A DNA stretch of 51,464 nucleotides from contig JAWQRO010000167.1 in assembly GCA_033557835.1 (NCBI GenBank), forward strand, positions 1 to 51,464, in the 5' to 3' direction. Of the stretch, positions 22,240-34,400 are shown piece by piece. The translations under genes were made by a program, and so were the position numbers. This stretch comes from Helochares maculicollis (Eukaryota; Arthropoda; Insecta; Coleoptera; Hydrophilidae). The number at the start of each line of letters is the position of its first letter. The stretch's first letter is position 1. The notes below the pieces were generated by a model, which was not told where the DNA came from, made no database searches, and saw nothing but the letters and a program-made list of their open reading frames with translations.

Positions 22240-25200
22240 TCAATGGTCCAAAACCAACCATTTCTCATGCAATTGTTCAATTTGTTTTGTTAATAATGGA
22301 TCACGTATCCTTAACTTGATTTCCAATTTTCCTCCAATTTTTTTTCTGCCATCGAGCAACTGAAAAACAAAATTTGTAATGAAGAGATTCGAAATTACAG
22401 AAATACCTAAATATCAACAATCAAGAATTTCAAAAAATATGGTCAATAAAACCATCACCTAAAAATAGCTGTTAACCTTTTAAACTTTTCAAGTACATTA
22501 GTTGTTTAAATGCAGCTATTGATTTAAAATATGTTACATTCTACACTAAAAAACTGCTACATATGAAATTTAAAAATAATTGTAACACTAGATGTGGTAC
22601 TTATAAAAAATTATATACATATAAAAAGTCTTTTAAGTAAGATTTTCAGATGGAGTGTTGCTGCCTCGATAAAAAAAGAGAAGAAATTTGTTTTTTTGTT
22701 AAAATTGGTTTTAAATTTCATATCCAATTCCAGTAAAAATAAATCAAATAATTTTGTTAAAAAAGTTTTATGTGTAAAAATTTGATATGAAAAATGAGGC
22801 TGGTTAATGAAATTGGCAATCGTTTCAGTTGTCTATTTGAACAATAGTTCTTCTGATAAAGCAGCATTTTTAGTAAAATTTCCACATTTTTGGCATCTTT
22901 ATATTCTTCTTCACATTGGTGATAGTTAAATTCGATATTTAAAAATAGAAAGTGTTTTCAATTGAATCTTAGAATTACTATTTATTAATATTCAATATCT
23001 AGTCCTAAATTGTATGTCCAAATGGCCAAACCACTAACTAATCTTGAATGTTTTATTCATTATATAAGGAGCACAAATACGTTTCCGCCGTTTTTTTATA
23101 AAAAATTGAATATTTATTGTAACAGAATGGTAGTTTAAGTTTTTTCAAAATATTGTCCATCACTATCAACCACTTTGTCCCACATCTCAGGCAGCATTCG
23201 GATTCCATATCTGAAGAACTCCTTATCTTGTGAGGCTATCCACGTATCAACTCAAGTTTTGGTATCTTTATATGTTGTGAGCCGCCACTCTGGCAGAGCA
23301 TGTGCCATTGATCGGAACAGATAATAGTCGGATGGCGCTATGTCTGGTGAATACGGCGGGTGGGGTAACACTTCCCAATCAAGTATTTTCAAATAGTTTT
23401 TCACTGGAACTGCTACATGCGGACCAGCATTATCATGGAGTAGAATTATTTTGTCGGGTCTACAATAGTATTGAGGGCGTTTTTCCTTTAGAATACGGCT
23501 CAATCTCATCAATTGTGTTGGGTAGAGAGTTTCAGTTATTGTTTCGCTTGGATTAAGCAACTCATAATACACCACACCCAGCTGATCCCACCATATACAC
23601 AGCATGAGTTTTTTTCCGTGAATATTCGGTTTTGCTGTGGATGTTGACGCGTGGCCAGGTTTTCCCCATAATTTTCTTTTTTTTTTGGGTTGTCGTAATG
23701 CATCCATTTCTCATCCCCGGTGACGATTCGATGTAAAAAAACCTTTTTTTATGCCTGGCTAGCAGCATTTCACTCATGCATAAGCGGCGTTCAATATCTC
23801 TTGGCTTCAATTTGTATGGAACCCAATTTCTTTGTTTATGAATCATTCCTAATGATTTTAAACAATGTTAAACTGCTTGCTGAGTGACTTCAAATGTGAG
23901 AGCAAGTTCCTTTTGTGTTTGAGACAAATCTTCCTCCAATAATTCTTCCAATTGTGCATCTTCGTTAATTTTAGGCTTTCCACTGTGGACTTTGTCTTCC
24001 ACATCAAAATCGCCGTTTTTAAGCTTTTGAAAGCACTCATGACAAGTTCTCTCACTCAAAGCAGCTTCATTATATGTTTCTATGAGCAATCGATGCGCCT
24101 CCACTGCAGATTTTTTAAATTAAAGAAATAAATTAAAAGTTCCCACAAATGACATTTATTTGGTTCAAATTTAGACATTTTCAGCTCAAGAAAATTATAT
24201 TTTATTAGCACGGAGTCACTAATATAGTAAGGGTATGTTTTTTTAGAACAAACAGACTAATTTTTAAGCCGGTTATCACCTGCAAATTCTAACAAAACCC
24301 GAACTCCGTGGCACATTCCTTAAAACGGCGGAAACTTATTTGTACTCCTAATATTTTAAAAATTCTATCCATGATCTTTAATTCTTCTATTCATTTTTGA
24401 AATTCTGTTTAAAATATATTTATGTGTTGCTATAATTACAATTATATATTAAGATTTACTTACATCAAAGCTGTCGTGAATCTCACATTGTGTTTCTAAA
24501 GGTTGTAATTTGACATTAACCGTTCCCAGTAAAGTATCACTTCGGAAAAATCCCCTGCAACAAAACCAATCGCTAGCAAAACAGCTAGCAAACCCTTTAC
24601 ATGGCAACTTTAAACATTCAGACCAATTTTGAAATGCAAACTGATTGAGACGCTTACCAACACCAAGTAAAGCTAATGCAATTGTGTGTAAAAAAGCTTT
24701 ATGAAAGCAAAACGGACCAATGGATACATGATATTGCCAAAAAAGGGTGGTAAAACGTTCATCTATAGAGTAAACAATAAAATGTTAGTGGTCTCCCTGT
24801 TCCAAATTAGTAATCACAATTACAAATATTGATAAAATAGACACAGCAATATAATAATGTTATAAAAGTTAGGGTTAATAATTTCTTCCTTTGTCACATG
24901 CATAATTATAAATGATATGCTTGATGGAAAATCATAAATTAACAATTTTTTGATAATTGCAATATTTTTATACTTTCCAAGAAATTTTGAAAAATGGCTA
25001 TTACTGTTAGACAGAGGGAGTGTTATAATCAACAGAGTTAAACAATGAAATGAAAAATTAATAGTGAATATTGGAAATTTTGTAAGTTAATATGTGAATG
25101 AGCATAACAATATTAAATCATTGACTAAGCGTGCAGTTATTAATGTTTCAAAATATAAAAACTTTTATAGTTATTAAAATTAAACTTACCCTTTCGAATA

Positions 25201-28093
25201 CACTTCAAATTTAATGGAATGCCTTTTGAAAACCCTGAGGCATGGCTTGGAACTCCTCTGAAATTGTAGCACTACAGTTGTGTTATACTCTGGATTATTA
25301 GTATCCTTAAAAGTTGATGTTTTATCTTTAACAGGTTCGTCTTGAGGGTAAGGAAATTCATATTTGACGTAAGTATCAATATCTTTTGGGTTTGTGCAAT
25401 TATAATTAATTCCTCTAACTATAGTCATTTCTAAGTCATTATCATTCAAATCAGTAAAGCTCTTTACTATAGAAAAATCTTTGTTCTCATAGTGAAACTT
25501 CGGCACTGCAACACCAGGAGTCCTTTTGGCTAGCCTTATTATATCTAAATCTTTCGTAACACTAAGTGCAAGGCGTTCAAACCTATTCATCCCTGCAATG
25601 TCGCCTAAAGCTTTGTGATGATCTCGTGTAGTCAGGCACATTTTAAGTTGTTTGTTGAGTTGCTTTTCTAACCTTTGCAACATATCTATGTCTTCTGTAT
25701 CTCCTTCTTGGCATTCCTCTTTCATGACTAAATCAAAACTGTACATAAAAATAATTTTAGCTTACCTCAAAACGCAAGTGGATAAAACATTAATGTAACA
25801 TTAACAAAATAATAAATATTAATTATTACTTACTCTATATCTAATTTTGATTTAGCAGATGGTGGCAAAGGCAATGTGGACATATCTACAGGCATACCTC
25901 CTCGTGCAGCCTCTATCAAAGGCTCAAAGCCTTTTGCATTCCTTAAATATTCCTTTGCCTCTGCAATTTCCCCTTTTTTCTTAGCATTTAATGCGGCTTC
26001 TTTGAATTCTTTCTGCCTGGCTAGCAAAATGGCAATTTGTTTTTCCGTTCTAGTAGTAGGTATATGATTACCTGATGCTCTTATGGAATTACTGCGATCA
26101 GGTGGAGGAGGTCTTTTTGGAGCATCATCGGAAGCTTCCCGTTTTGGTTGTGAAGGTGAAGGCACTGTTGGCGCTTCAGGTTCGGGTTTTGGGGGTTCTG
26201 TACCTGGAATTGGAGCATAGCCTGGAGGGGTAGGCAACTCATCAAAAGCAACCGGTTTCCCTGCATTATGAGCTTTGATGGCCTGCTCGAATTGCTTGAC
26301 AATTCTCCCCATTCGTCGTGCTTTACTGGAATTTCCTTGTTCTTTGGCCGAATCTTCTTGCTGTTTATAAACTGCCAATCGTTGTTGCAAAGCTTCCAAG
26401 ACAGATCCGGCTTTAATCAACGCGGGTTCTGGTTCATCCAAACCTCCAGCTCCATCAGGCGATCCTAATTCAATTGTTTGTGGCCCCCCTGTTGCTTCGC
26501 CATGTCCTTGACTTCTACTTTCTTCAACTCTCACACTATTTGACTGTTCTCCTGATTCACCAGGTGGCCCAGGCATACGGCTCAAGTCTATGGGCTGTCC
26601 ACTTTCAACTGCTTTAATAACAGCTTCAAATTGCTTCGCTATTTTTATGTAGCCCATAGCAGTAGTAGTATCTCCAGATTTCTTTGCTTGTAAAGCAGCC
26701 ATTTTATATTGATCTTTTCTAGTATTCAGCAAAGTAAGCAGTTCCATATTTTCCGAACTCAACTTTACTGGCTCTTGAGGCTCAGGTTCAGGCATTGGTT
26801 CTTCGACTGGTGATGTTTTAGGTGGTGATGGTATCGAAGGAGCTCTTCTAGCTGGAACAGGGGGCGGTGCACTGTCTTGTGCTGCAGGTGGTGCATTATC
26901 TTCCCCTGAAGGTACTACTTCACCCCCTATAGGTGCTGGTTTCCTTACATTAACACTAACTTCTGGAGGTATATCATCATTATTGATAGACTTTCCAGCT
27001 TTTGATTGTTTGATTAAATCCTTCAAAGTTTTCGCTCCCCTGTTAAACCGTCTAGCTCGACTAGATTCACCAGCTGCCTTGGCATTTACTTCTGCAGTTT
27101 CATACATTTTGAGACGTTCTTCTAGTAATTTAGTTAAGTCACCAGGAGGCCCTACAGATTTGGTAGGCGAAGGAGTTTCAACTTCGGGTTCTACTTCATC
27201 TCCTGTAAAAAGATATGAACTAAATAACTAAGCTCTTGCGCCTAGTATGTTTATGAGCAATATTAAGCTTATTATGCTCTGCTGCTTATCATCAATTAGT
27301 TAAATGGGATTCGTTATAAAATTTTGACACTAACTAATGTAAAATGCATATTTTATTAGATTTAAAATTTGGTTGCTATTGCATGAAAACTTAAACTATC
27401 TTGCTGGCACATATTCTCTCTTTCTAATATATTTTCTTAAATTTTTTAACATATTTGGCTTCAAATTTAATATTTATGTATGAATATCTTGTTTATGATC
27501 TTGAATTGTTTTAGCTCTATTCATGTAATTGCAATTGATACATCAGCCCATAATGTTCCTCACTTGATTGGGAAACCACCAAGCATTGATATAAATATGT
27601 ATGCCATTAGTACCTACATGATTTAAATAACTAAGTGTATACACAATTCTACAATCTCCATAAAAATTTACCTGCAATTTCATTAAGCTCATCTAGTAAA
27701 TCTGGATCGTCATCATCACCAGATATTTCTTCATCAGAACCAATATCCTTCATACTAGCAGCCACCATGGCATCTAAATCTGCGCTAGGAGCAACTTTTT
27801 TCCTCGCAGGTCTTTTTGGCTTTGATGATCCTGATGCTAACATTGCCAATTCTGCCTCTAAATCACTATCATCATCTTCAATCCCTTCAATATCATTATC
27901 AACAGATAAATCCATAGGCACATCAAATAATCCATACTGTAAATAAATTTCAAAATACACATAAAATAAAGCATTAAAATGATAATCACTATTTTCTGAT
28001 AATATAGAAATAAGAACTAAGAAAGTAACTTACTTGAGACAAATTGCCTGCGTGATTTCTTTTTGGTCGTTCTTCCCGTTTTTTAGAAAACAT
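22240..28093 (-). CDS. lgd: Lethal giant discs (CC2D1A/B homologue)
   Basis: Six exons on the minus strand: 28093-28034, 27936-27672, 27202-25834, 25738-25190, 24554-24464 and 22359-22240. All junctions are GT-AG and phase-consistent, giving 817 residues, close to fly Lgd. There are four DM14 repeats at about 130-188, 260-322, 374-433 and 495-555, each with the helical pattern Y-AA--AK-GD--A--Y---AK-FE. Pro-rich linkers separate them. A helical linker follows, then a C-terminal C2 domain from about 666 to the end (GGFFRSDTLLGTVNVKLQPL, then LDGRKKIGGKLEIKLRIRDP). The family binds the ESCRT-III subunit Shrub/CHMP4 through DM14 domains and acts in endosomal sorting that limits Notch signalling. 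Intron 5 holds a 1.28 kb mariner in the same orientation. The start lies 374 bp from the divergent PolD1 start. Confidence 0.93.
23068..24348 (-). mobile_element. Mariner element A, full length with TIRs, in lgd intron 5
   Basis: The element is about 1.28 kb with terminal inverted repeats of about 27 bp. The left end reads GGAGCACAAATACGTTTCCG and the right end, reversed, GGAGTACAAATAAGTTTCCG; both continue into CCGTTTT. TA dinucleotides flank it, as expected for mariner insertion. It lies inside an intron at least 100 bases from the flanking exons, in the same orientation as lgd. Confidence 0.92.
23135..24178 (-). pseudogene. Mariner A transposase, inactivated
   Basis: The coding sequence runs from ATG at 24178 (MSKFEPNKCHLWELLIYFFN) to TAA at 23135-23137. 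An N-terminal paired helix-turn-helix region (HRLLIETYNEAALSERTCHE) is followed by the DD34D catalytic core: TGDEKW, then HDN, then PSDYYLF with exactly 34 residues between the last two Asp. Lesions are an in-frame TAA after TQQAV (23868-23870), a frameshift in an A-rich run near 23735-23745, and an in-frame TGA after KDTKT near 23252. Few lesions and well-matched TIRs suggest a fairly young insertion. It was related to the mauritiana-type mariners. Confidence 0.9.
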
Positions 28094-28467
28094 CTTCACA
28101 ATTGTTTAACACTAACTAATATAAAAAGCATTCACGAAATGACTTAGAATTAGAGTAATTTTTTAATAAATTTTAAAATCCTTGACTATGATCCGTCATG
28201 ATATAATTCTTTTTTTAAGGTTTTCAGCACCACTGCTACCATTTGCATCCCATCAAAGTTACCAAAATATACACAAAAATCGATGCAGGAAACTCAGTTT
28301 TATTTTGGCACTTCTGTTTCTAGTAATGTTAATGTCAAAATAGATCGGTTTCTTTTAAAGTACGCCTAACCTCAATTAATTGGCGCCAACACCGATTTTA
28401 AATGTATTAAAAGTGCGTATATTACATGAAATTTTGAAAGATTTGCATCGACTAACAAGTATACGAA
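28094..28467. promoter_or_regulatory. Divergent lgd/PolD1 promoter interval
   Basis: Only 374 bp separate the two start codons, so the promoters share this interval. No TATA box is obvious. The notable site is the E2F-type palindrome listed separately. Everything else is AT-rich. Confidence 0.7.
28380..28389. promoter_or_regulatory. PolD1: Palindromic E2F-type site TTGGCGCCAA
   Basis: A perfect 10-bp palindrome lies 79 bases upstream of the PolD1 start codon. E2F/DP binds TTTSSCGC and related GGCGC cores, and DNA polymerase subunits are standard E2F targets at the G1/S transition. Binding here is inference. Confidence 0.5.
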
Positions 28468-31400
28468 ATGGCAAAACGGCTTAATACAAGCGGAGACTCT
28501 CCTAGCAAAAAACATAAGTAAGTTTTATTATATTAAACTATATCAATTTATTCAGTAACATCTCTTGCAAGGTGCTATCCCAATCACATTATACGCAAGC
28601 ACTTTAAAATATTTCAAACTACAAAACACAATGTATATTCTGCACTGGTTTGTTGAAAGGATTATCCATTTCTCTCTGGTTCTTTATTCAAAAATTGTTT
28701 TTTTTTTGTTGTAGAAATGCATCCGAGACAATCTTTTTGTCCTAATAATTTCACATTTTTTAAACTTTACATTTGATTTGCTTAAAACCCCAATGGTCCA
28801 CAGCTGTTGAGTTATAATAAATAATGATTATTCATTTTTGATGACAAGGTTTACCTGGTAGTCTGATTTTATAGCAATGTGTGATTAATTATTTCTTGAT
28901 TAATTACTGAATATTTTCTTATAATCAATCAGCTTAAGAATGCTTACAGGCCCATGACTTGCTTGCACACCTCCCTCTATTCCTGTTTGTTCTCTATTTG
29001 TTTCGCCCAAAGCGGCATTCTTATCTAGTTTAACCCATGAATTCCTATTTTCCATGGTTTACCTTTGCCTCTTCTGTCAGCCATGTCATTTATTAAGGTT
29101 TGCTTCCTCAGTCCCTCTTCCGCCATTCTTGTCACATGACAAAACCATCATTCTCTGGCACCCTATGAATTAACTTGTTACAGGTTTCTTAAAAAAAACT
29201 ATTTAATTCATCTGACTACTGATGTGTATCTCTTTAACTCTTCCTGGCATATTTTTTTAATTAAGGACTCCACTTGTTCTTGTTTTTTCATTAAGAAGGG
29301 TATTGGTCTGTAATTGTTATATCTAGTTTTTTCTGCCTTTTTGTATAGCCGATATATACTGCATACTTTCTTTTCTTTGTTCTACTTTTATTATGCAGTT
29401 TTTTCATTATTTTTTTTATCTTTAAAAATTATATCTTTTATTACTTCTTTGTTGAATTTGTTACGATGCTGTCAGCTCTTTTGTACTTTTCATCTCCTTC
29501 TTCTGTTTGCAATCATATGTCTTTTTAGTGTGTGTGGCCTTCACTCTGTTTCCAATCACTTTCTTTTCATTGTTTTGGCATTTTTGGTGCGTTTAAAATC
29601 ATTTTTCTACGTGTTTCTATGTTTTTTTGGCAGATGCTGAAAGGAGACTCTAATGTTTTATTTTTTTGTATTATTGTACTACATCTTTTTGACTGCTTTC
29701 GTTATGTGGTGTCTAATGTTTTCTTCTAGCTCCTATTATCATATGGTCACTATTTGCATGTCAATTTGCAATATGATTCTTATCTGTTATTCTGGAGCTA
29801 ACTCAAACATTTTTCTGGTTTCATTAGATTTTTTGTTTTTGCTATGCCCACCTGTTATTGACTTAATTTATCATAAAACTGATTTTTACCCGATAGTTGT
29901 ACCAGGTGCGCAAGTTTAAAATGTCAAAAGATGGCGCATCAAATCTATTGAAGTAAGCTTTGGATTGCAAATCGCCATTTTTTGGGTAAGACTGCCCACT
30001 AAAAATCGTCATATTCGTTTAGTTGTTTACGAGTTAGTAGTATACTTTTTTTCTTGTTAAACATGTCGAATTTTGAGCCAAATGAAGAGCATTTGCGGCA
30101 TGTAATGATTTTTTTGTTCAATCAAAAGAAAAGGGCATCGGAAAGTCATCGAATTCTTGTAGAGCATTACAGCGATCTTGCTTTAACTGTCAAAACTTGT
30201 GAATGCTGGTTTCAACTTTTCAAATTGGCAATTTCAATGTTATTAAGAAAGAATGTGAAAATCGACTAAAAAATTTTGAAGATGACGAATTACAACTATT
30301 ATTGGACGATACACAAACACAACAAATGATGGCGGATCAGTTGAATGTCACTTGGCAAGCCATTTCCGATCGCCTGAGAGCCATGGGGAAGATTTAAAAG
30401 GTTGGAAAATAGGTTCCGCACAAAATGAACGACAGATGGAAACAAGAAAAACTGTGTGGGAAATGCTGCATTTATGCCACAAAAGAAAGGTTTTTTTTGC
30501 ATCGGGTTGTAACTGGCGATGAAAAATTGTTATATTTTAAGAATCGCAAATGTAAAAAATTGTGGGTAACGCCAGGATAACCAACAATATCGAGTACAAA
30601 ACCGAATTGTTTTGGGAAGAAGACAATGCTTTGTGTGTTGTGGAATCAAAAAGGAGTAGTGTACTACGAGCTTCTCAAACCTGGCGAAACAGTTAATATC
30701 GTCCGCTACCGACAACAAATGATCAATTTAAACCATGCATTGATCAAAAATCGCCCAGAATGGGCTCGAAGACACGGCAAAGTAATTCTGCAGCAAGACA
30801 ACGCTCCTGCACATTCAGCCAAAGGGGTCAAAGAAACGATTTCTTCGCTTGGTTGGGAAATCCTACCCCATCCGCTATATTCAGCAGACCTGGCGCCTTC
30901 TGATTATCACCTCTTCTCATCGATGGGACACGCACTGGCTGAGCAACACTTCAATACTTTCGAGGATGTACAAAAATGGCTTGATGGCAATTAATGACAA
31001 TTGAGGCTTTATTTTGGAATGGAATCCTTGAATTTCCAGAGACATGTATAAAATGTGTAATGAGGGCCACTTTGAATAAAAAAAAAATTCCATTGTTCTT
31101 AAATAATTGCGTATTTTTCATTTTTAACATGCGCACCTGGTATATATCCATTGCTCTCAAACTTTTGGCTTGGCTAAGAATTTTTCTTCCCTTCCTTTTT
31201 GTCTTTTATTGGTCTACACCTATTAAACTTATATACACCAAGTCACTTAATCACATTTATATTAGACTTCATATTCACTACTATCTTTAGTCTCAGTATC
31301 AGCTTCTTTATTTTGACTCTCATTTCTTCATTGTTTTCTTTCATCATTTACCACTTTTTTAATTTTCAGATTTTTTTCTCATTTCTCTTCCCAGTTTTTA

Positions 31401-34400
31401 TAATCTGTTGTCTTACTCTACAACTATATTTTTTTGTTAAACTGTTTCTACCTTATGGATGAGGAACTTTAATTTATTACCCATACTATACAGTTAAAAA
31501 ATTTCTAAAAACATTTTTTTCTATTATTGCTATAAAATTAAATTAAGTAGTGTTAAATAATTGAAATACCCCTATAATCTCTTATGATTTATATAATTGA
31601 AATAATCATCAAAATAATTCTCTACTATTTTTGTTAATGTTCTGCAATCATGTTAAATTTCTATCTAATCACACAAATCTCAATATAGAATTCAAAGAGA
31701 TGACCATTATAAACTAATCATTTTAACTTTTCAAACCTGTTTTGTTCTACAACATATATTTTTAGGAATGATCCCATCGAGCGTCGACCCTTAGCGATAT
31801 TAAATCCCCAAAAAGATGCCTTAATTTTTCAACAATTAGAATTGGATAACTACATAGGTACCCCATTACCAGGGATGCCAGGAGCACAAACTGGTCCGGT
31901 ACCTGTAATGCGAATGTTTGGTATCATGGACACAGGCAATAGCATCTGCTGCCACATTCATGGATTTTCTCCCTACTTATATGTAACCTTACCCGATAAT
32001 TTTTCGCAAACCGACTTACAACCTTTTAAAACAGCACTAAATGATGCCGTTATCAAAGATATGCGCTCTAATAAAGAAAGCATTACGGAAGCTGTTTTAA
32101 TGGTTGAAATTAAAATGGGGAAATCTCTACTAGAATACCAAGGAGAGAACGATACAAAGTTTGCAAAAATTACAGTGGCACTACCAAAATTGGTGGCACC
32201 TGTGAAACGCTTACTAGAAACCACTACTGTTTATCAACCATGTGCCTATCATAATTTTAAAGCTTTTGAATCAAATGTTGATATAGACATGCGTTTTATG
32301 GTAGATACTAGGATACTTGGTTGTTCATGGATCGAATTACCAGCAGGAAAATGGTCGAAACGTACTGAAAAATCTCAGTATCCCATTACATCCCGTTGTC
32401 AAATAGAGGTTGACGTTGCTTGGGACGCGTTTGTAGCCCATGCTCCTGAAGGTGAATGGGCTAAAGTGGCACCATTTAGAATCTTAAGTTTTGATATAGA
32501 ATGTGCTGGCCGAAAAGGGATATTTCCTGAACCTAATGTTGATCCTGTTATTCAGATTGCAAACGTTGTTAATTTGCATGGAACTAACGAAACAGTGACG
32601 CGTAATGTTTTTACTTTGAAGAGTTGCGCACCTATTGGCCATGCAGAAGTTAAAAGCTACGAATCAGAGCAGGACATGCTAGAAGCATGGGCGAAATTTG
32701 TCAGAGATGTTGATCCAGACATTTTAACAGGCTACAACATTAATAATTTTGATCTACCTTACTTACTGGATAGAGCAAAATTTCTAAATCTAAAACAGTT
32801 TAATTTCCTTGGCCGAATTCGTAATATTCGATCATTCGTAAAGGAAACTACTAATCAAACTAAAGTCGGAAAGCGAGTTTTCAAAACTATTAACATAGAA
32901 GGTAGGGTTGTATATGACATGTTGACTGTTATGAAGCGGGATTATAAATTACGATCTTACACTCTTAATAATGTGTGTAAAGAAATATTAGGGGAACAGA
33001 AAGAAGATGTGCATTATAGTATAATTACTGACTTACAAAATGGTGATGAACAAACTCGACGACGTCTAGCTGTTTATTGCATAAAAGATGCTGATTTGCC
33101 TATGCGACTCTTGAATCATTGTAAGAGTTTCACAAATGATGTAGAAATGGCTAGAGTTACTGGTGTGCCCCTTACAAGTCTTTTAAATAAAGGGGAGCAA
33201 GTTAAAGTTGTTGCTCAGTTGCTAAGACATGGGCAGGATGCAAATTATTTTATGCCAACTCACCAAGGTGTAGCAAGTTCCGAACAATATGAAGGAGCAA
33301 CTGTAATTGAGCCAGTGCGTGGATATTACAAAGAGCCAATTGCAACTCTCGATTTTAGTTCTTTGTACCCTAGTATTATGATTGCCCATAATTTATGTTA
33401 CACCACATTATTGCGGCCTGCTATGAAAGATAAACTGGGATTGACTCCTGACCAAGTAACAACTACACCTGCTAATAGTATGTTTGTGAAAGCTAGCGTA
33501 CGTCCAGGACTTTTGCCAGAAATTTTGCAAAATTTATTAGCTGCCAGAAAACGAACTAAAGCTGAATTAAAGGAAACAACTGATCCTTCTTTAAGGGCCG
33601 TTTTAGATGGCAGACAACTGGCCTATAAAATATCTGCTAATTCCGTATATGGGTTTACTGGAGCCCAAGTAGGAAAACTGCCTTGTCTGGAAATTTCAGG
33701 GGTAAGTTTTTAGTAACTTTTTGAGAAAAGAATTAAATAATTAGGGGTGCAAATAAGTTTTAAGCGGTTTACAATAGATACTTACTAGCATTTAATTATA
33801 TTGAACAATTTTGTAACTAAAGCCACATTGAAATGTCATTCCTCGCTAAAAATCAGAATGTATCATGTTGCTGAAATGTAAACAACATACTTTCTTCGTG
33901 CACTAACCATGATGATCTATATGTCCATGGAACAATTTGATGGTTTTTTGATTTAATATAAAAAAGAGTGCAGCTCATGAACATCAGATGCTGTATGTAT
34001 CATGTCAGCAACATGCGCTATCAATAAAAACATGTAAGTATTGATTCAGACACCTTAAAATGGCCATTTTTACACAAGCGATAAATGATCACAAAGGGAC
34101 ATCGGTGAAGTTTAAAAAACAAAAACATGGAAATTTCGATCGAAAAACTGTGTATTCATGGCAAGAAGGTAATGTTGGGCATCTAATGGAGTCGGCTGAA
34201 ATCAATTGAGCTGACCATTGAAGTCTAGAAATCTCCTCTAGCAAAGTTTTCCAATATGGAATCAATATGCTGCTTGAAAGATGGAGAAAAGTTGTAGTTG
34301 GGGTTGGACAATACTTTGAATAAAATGCATTCTACTCATTTTCCTGAATAATGATTTCGACTTACAAAAAAAAACTCAAAACTTATTTGTATCTCCAATT

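Larger units (their letters stand above)
28930..31480 (-). mobile_element. LINE relic in PolD1 intron 1, split by a mariner
   Basis: On the minus strand both sides of mariner B look like one LINE. Left of it (29,900 down to about 28,930), broken frames read IYRLYKKAEKTRYNNYRPI, like the RT start (Y-KGD----NYRPI), then a 3' tail with GHVTRMAEEGLRKQ, RRGKGKPWK and VCKQVMGL. Right of it (31,480 down to 31,140) the sequence is A-rich on the minus strand and encodes Lys/Glu-rich coiled-coil pieces (NEEMRVKIKKLILRLKI), like a LINE ORF1. The element opposes PolD1 and has many stops. Outer boundaries are estimates. Confidence 0.55.

Noticed and set aside
22594..22785. 63-codon Lys/Ser-rich plus-strand ORF in lgd intron 5
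   Set aside because: Intronic, AT-rich composition, antisense to lgd, no similarity.
25876..27231. Plus-strand open frames across the lgd DM14 exon
   Set aside because: They are antisense shadows of the long lgd coding exon.
29314..29919. Series of Phe/Leu-rich plus-strand ORFs resembling membrane proteins
   Set aside because: They are antisense readings of the A-rich LINE coding strand.
31199..31462. Hydrophobic plus-strand ORF right of mariner B
   Set aside because: Antisense of the Lys/Glu-rich, ORF1-like part of the LINE.
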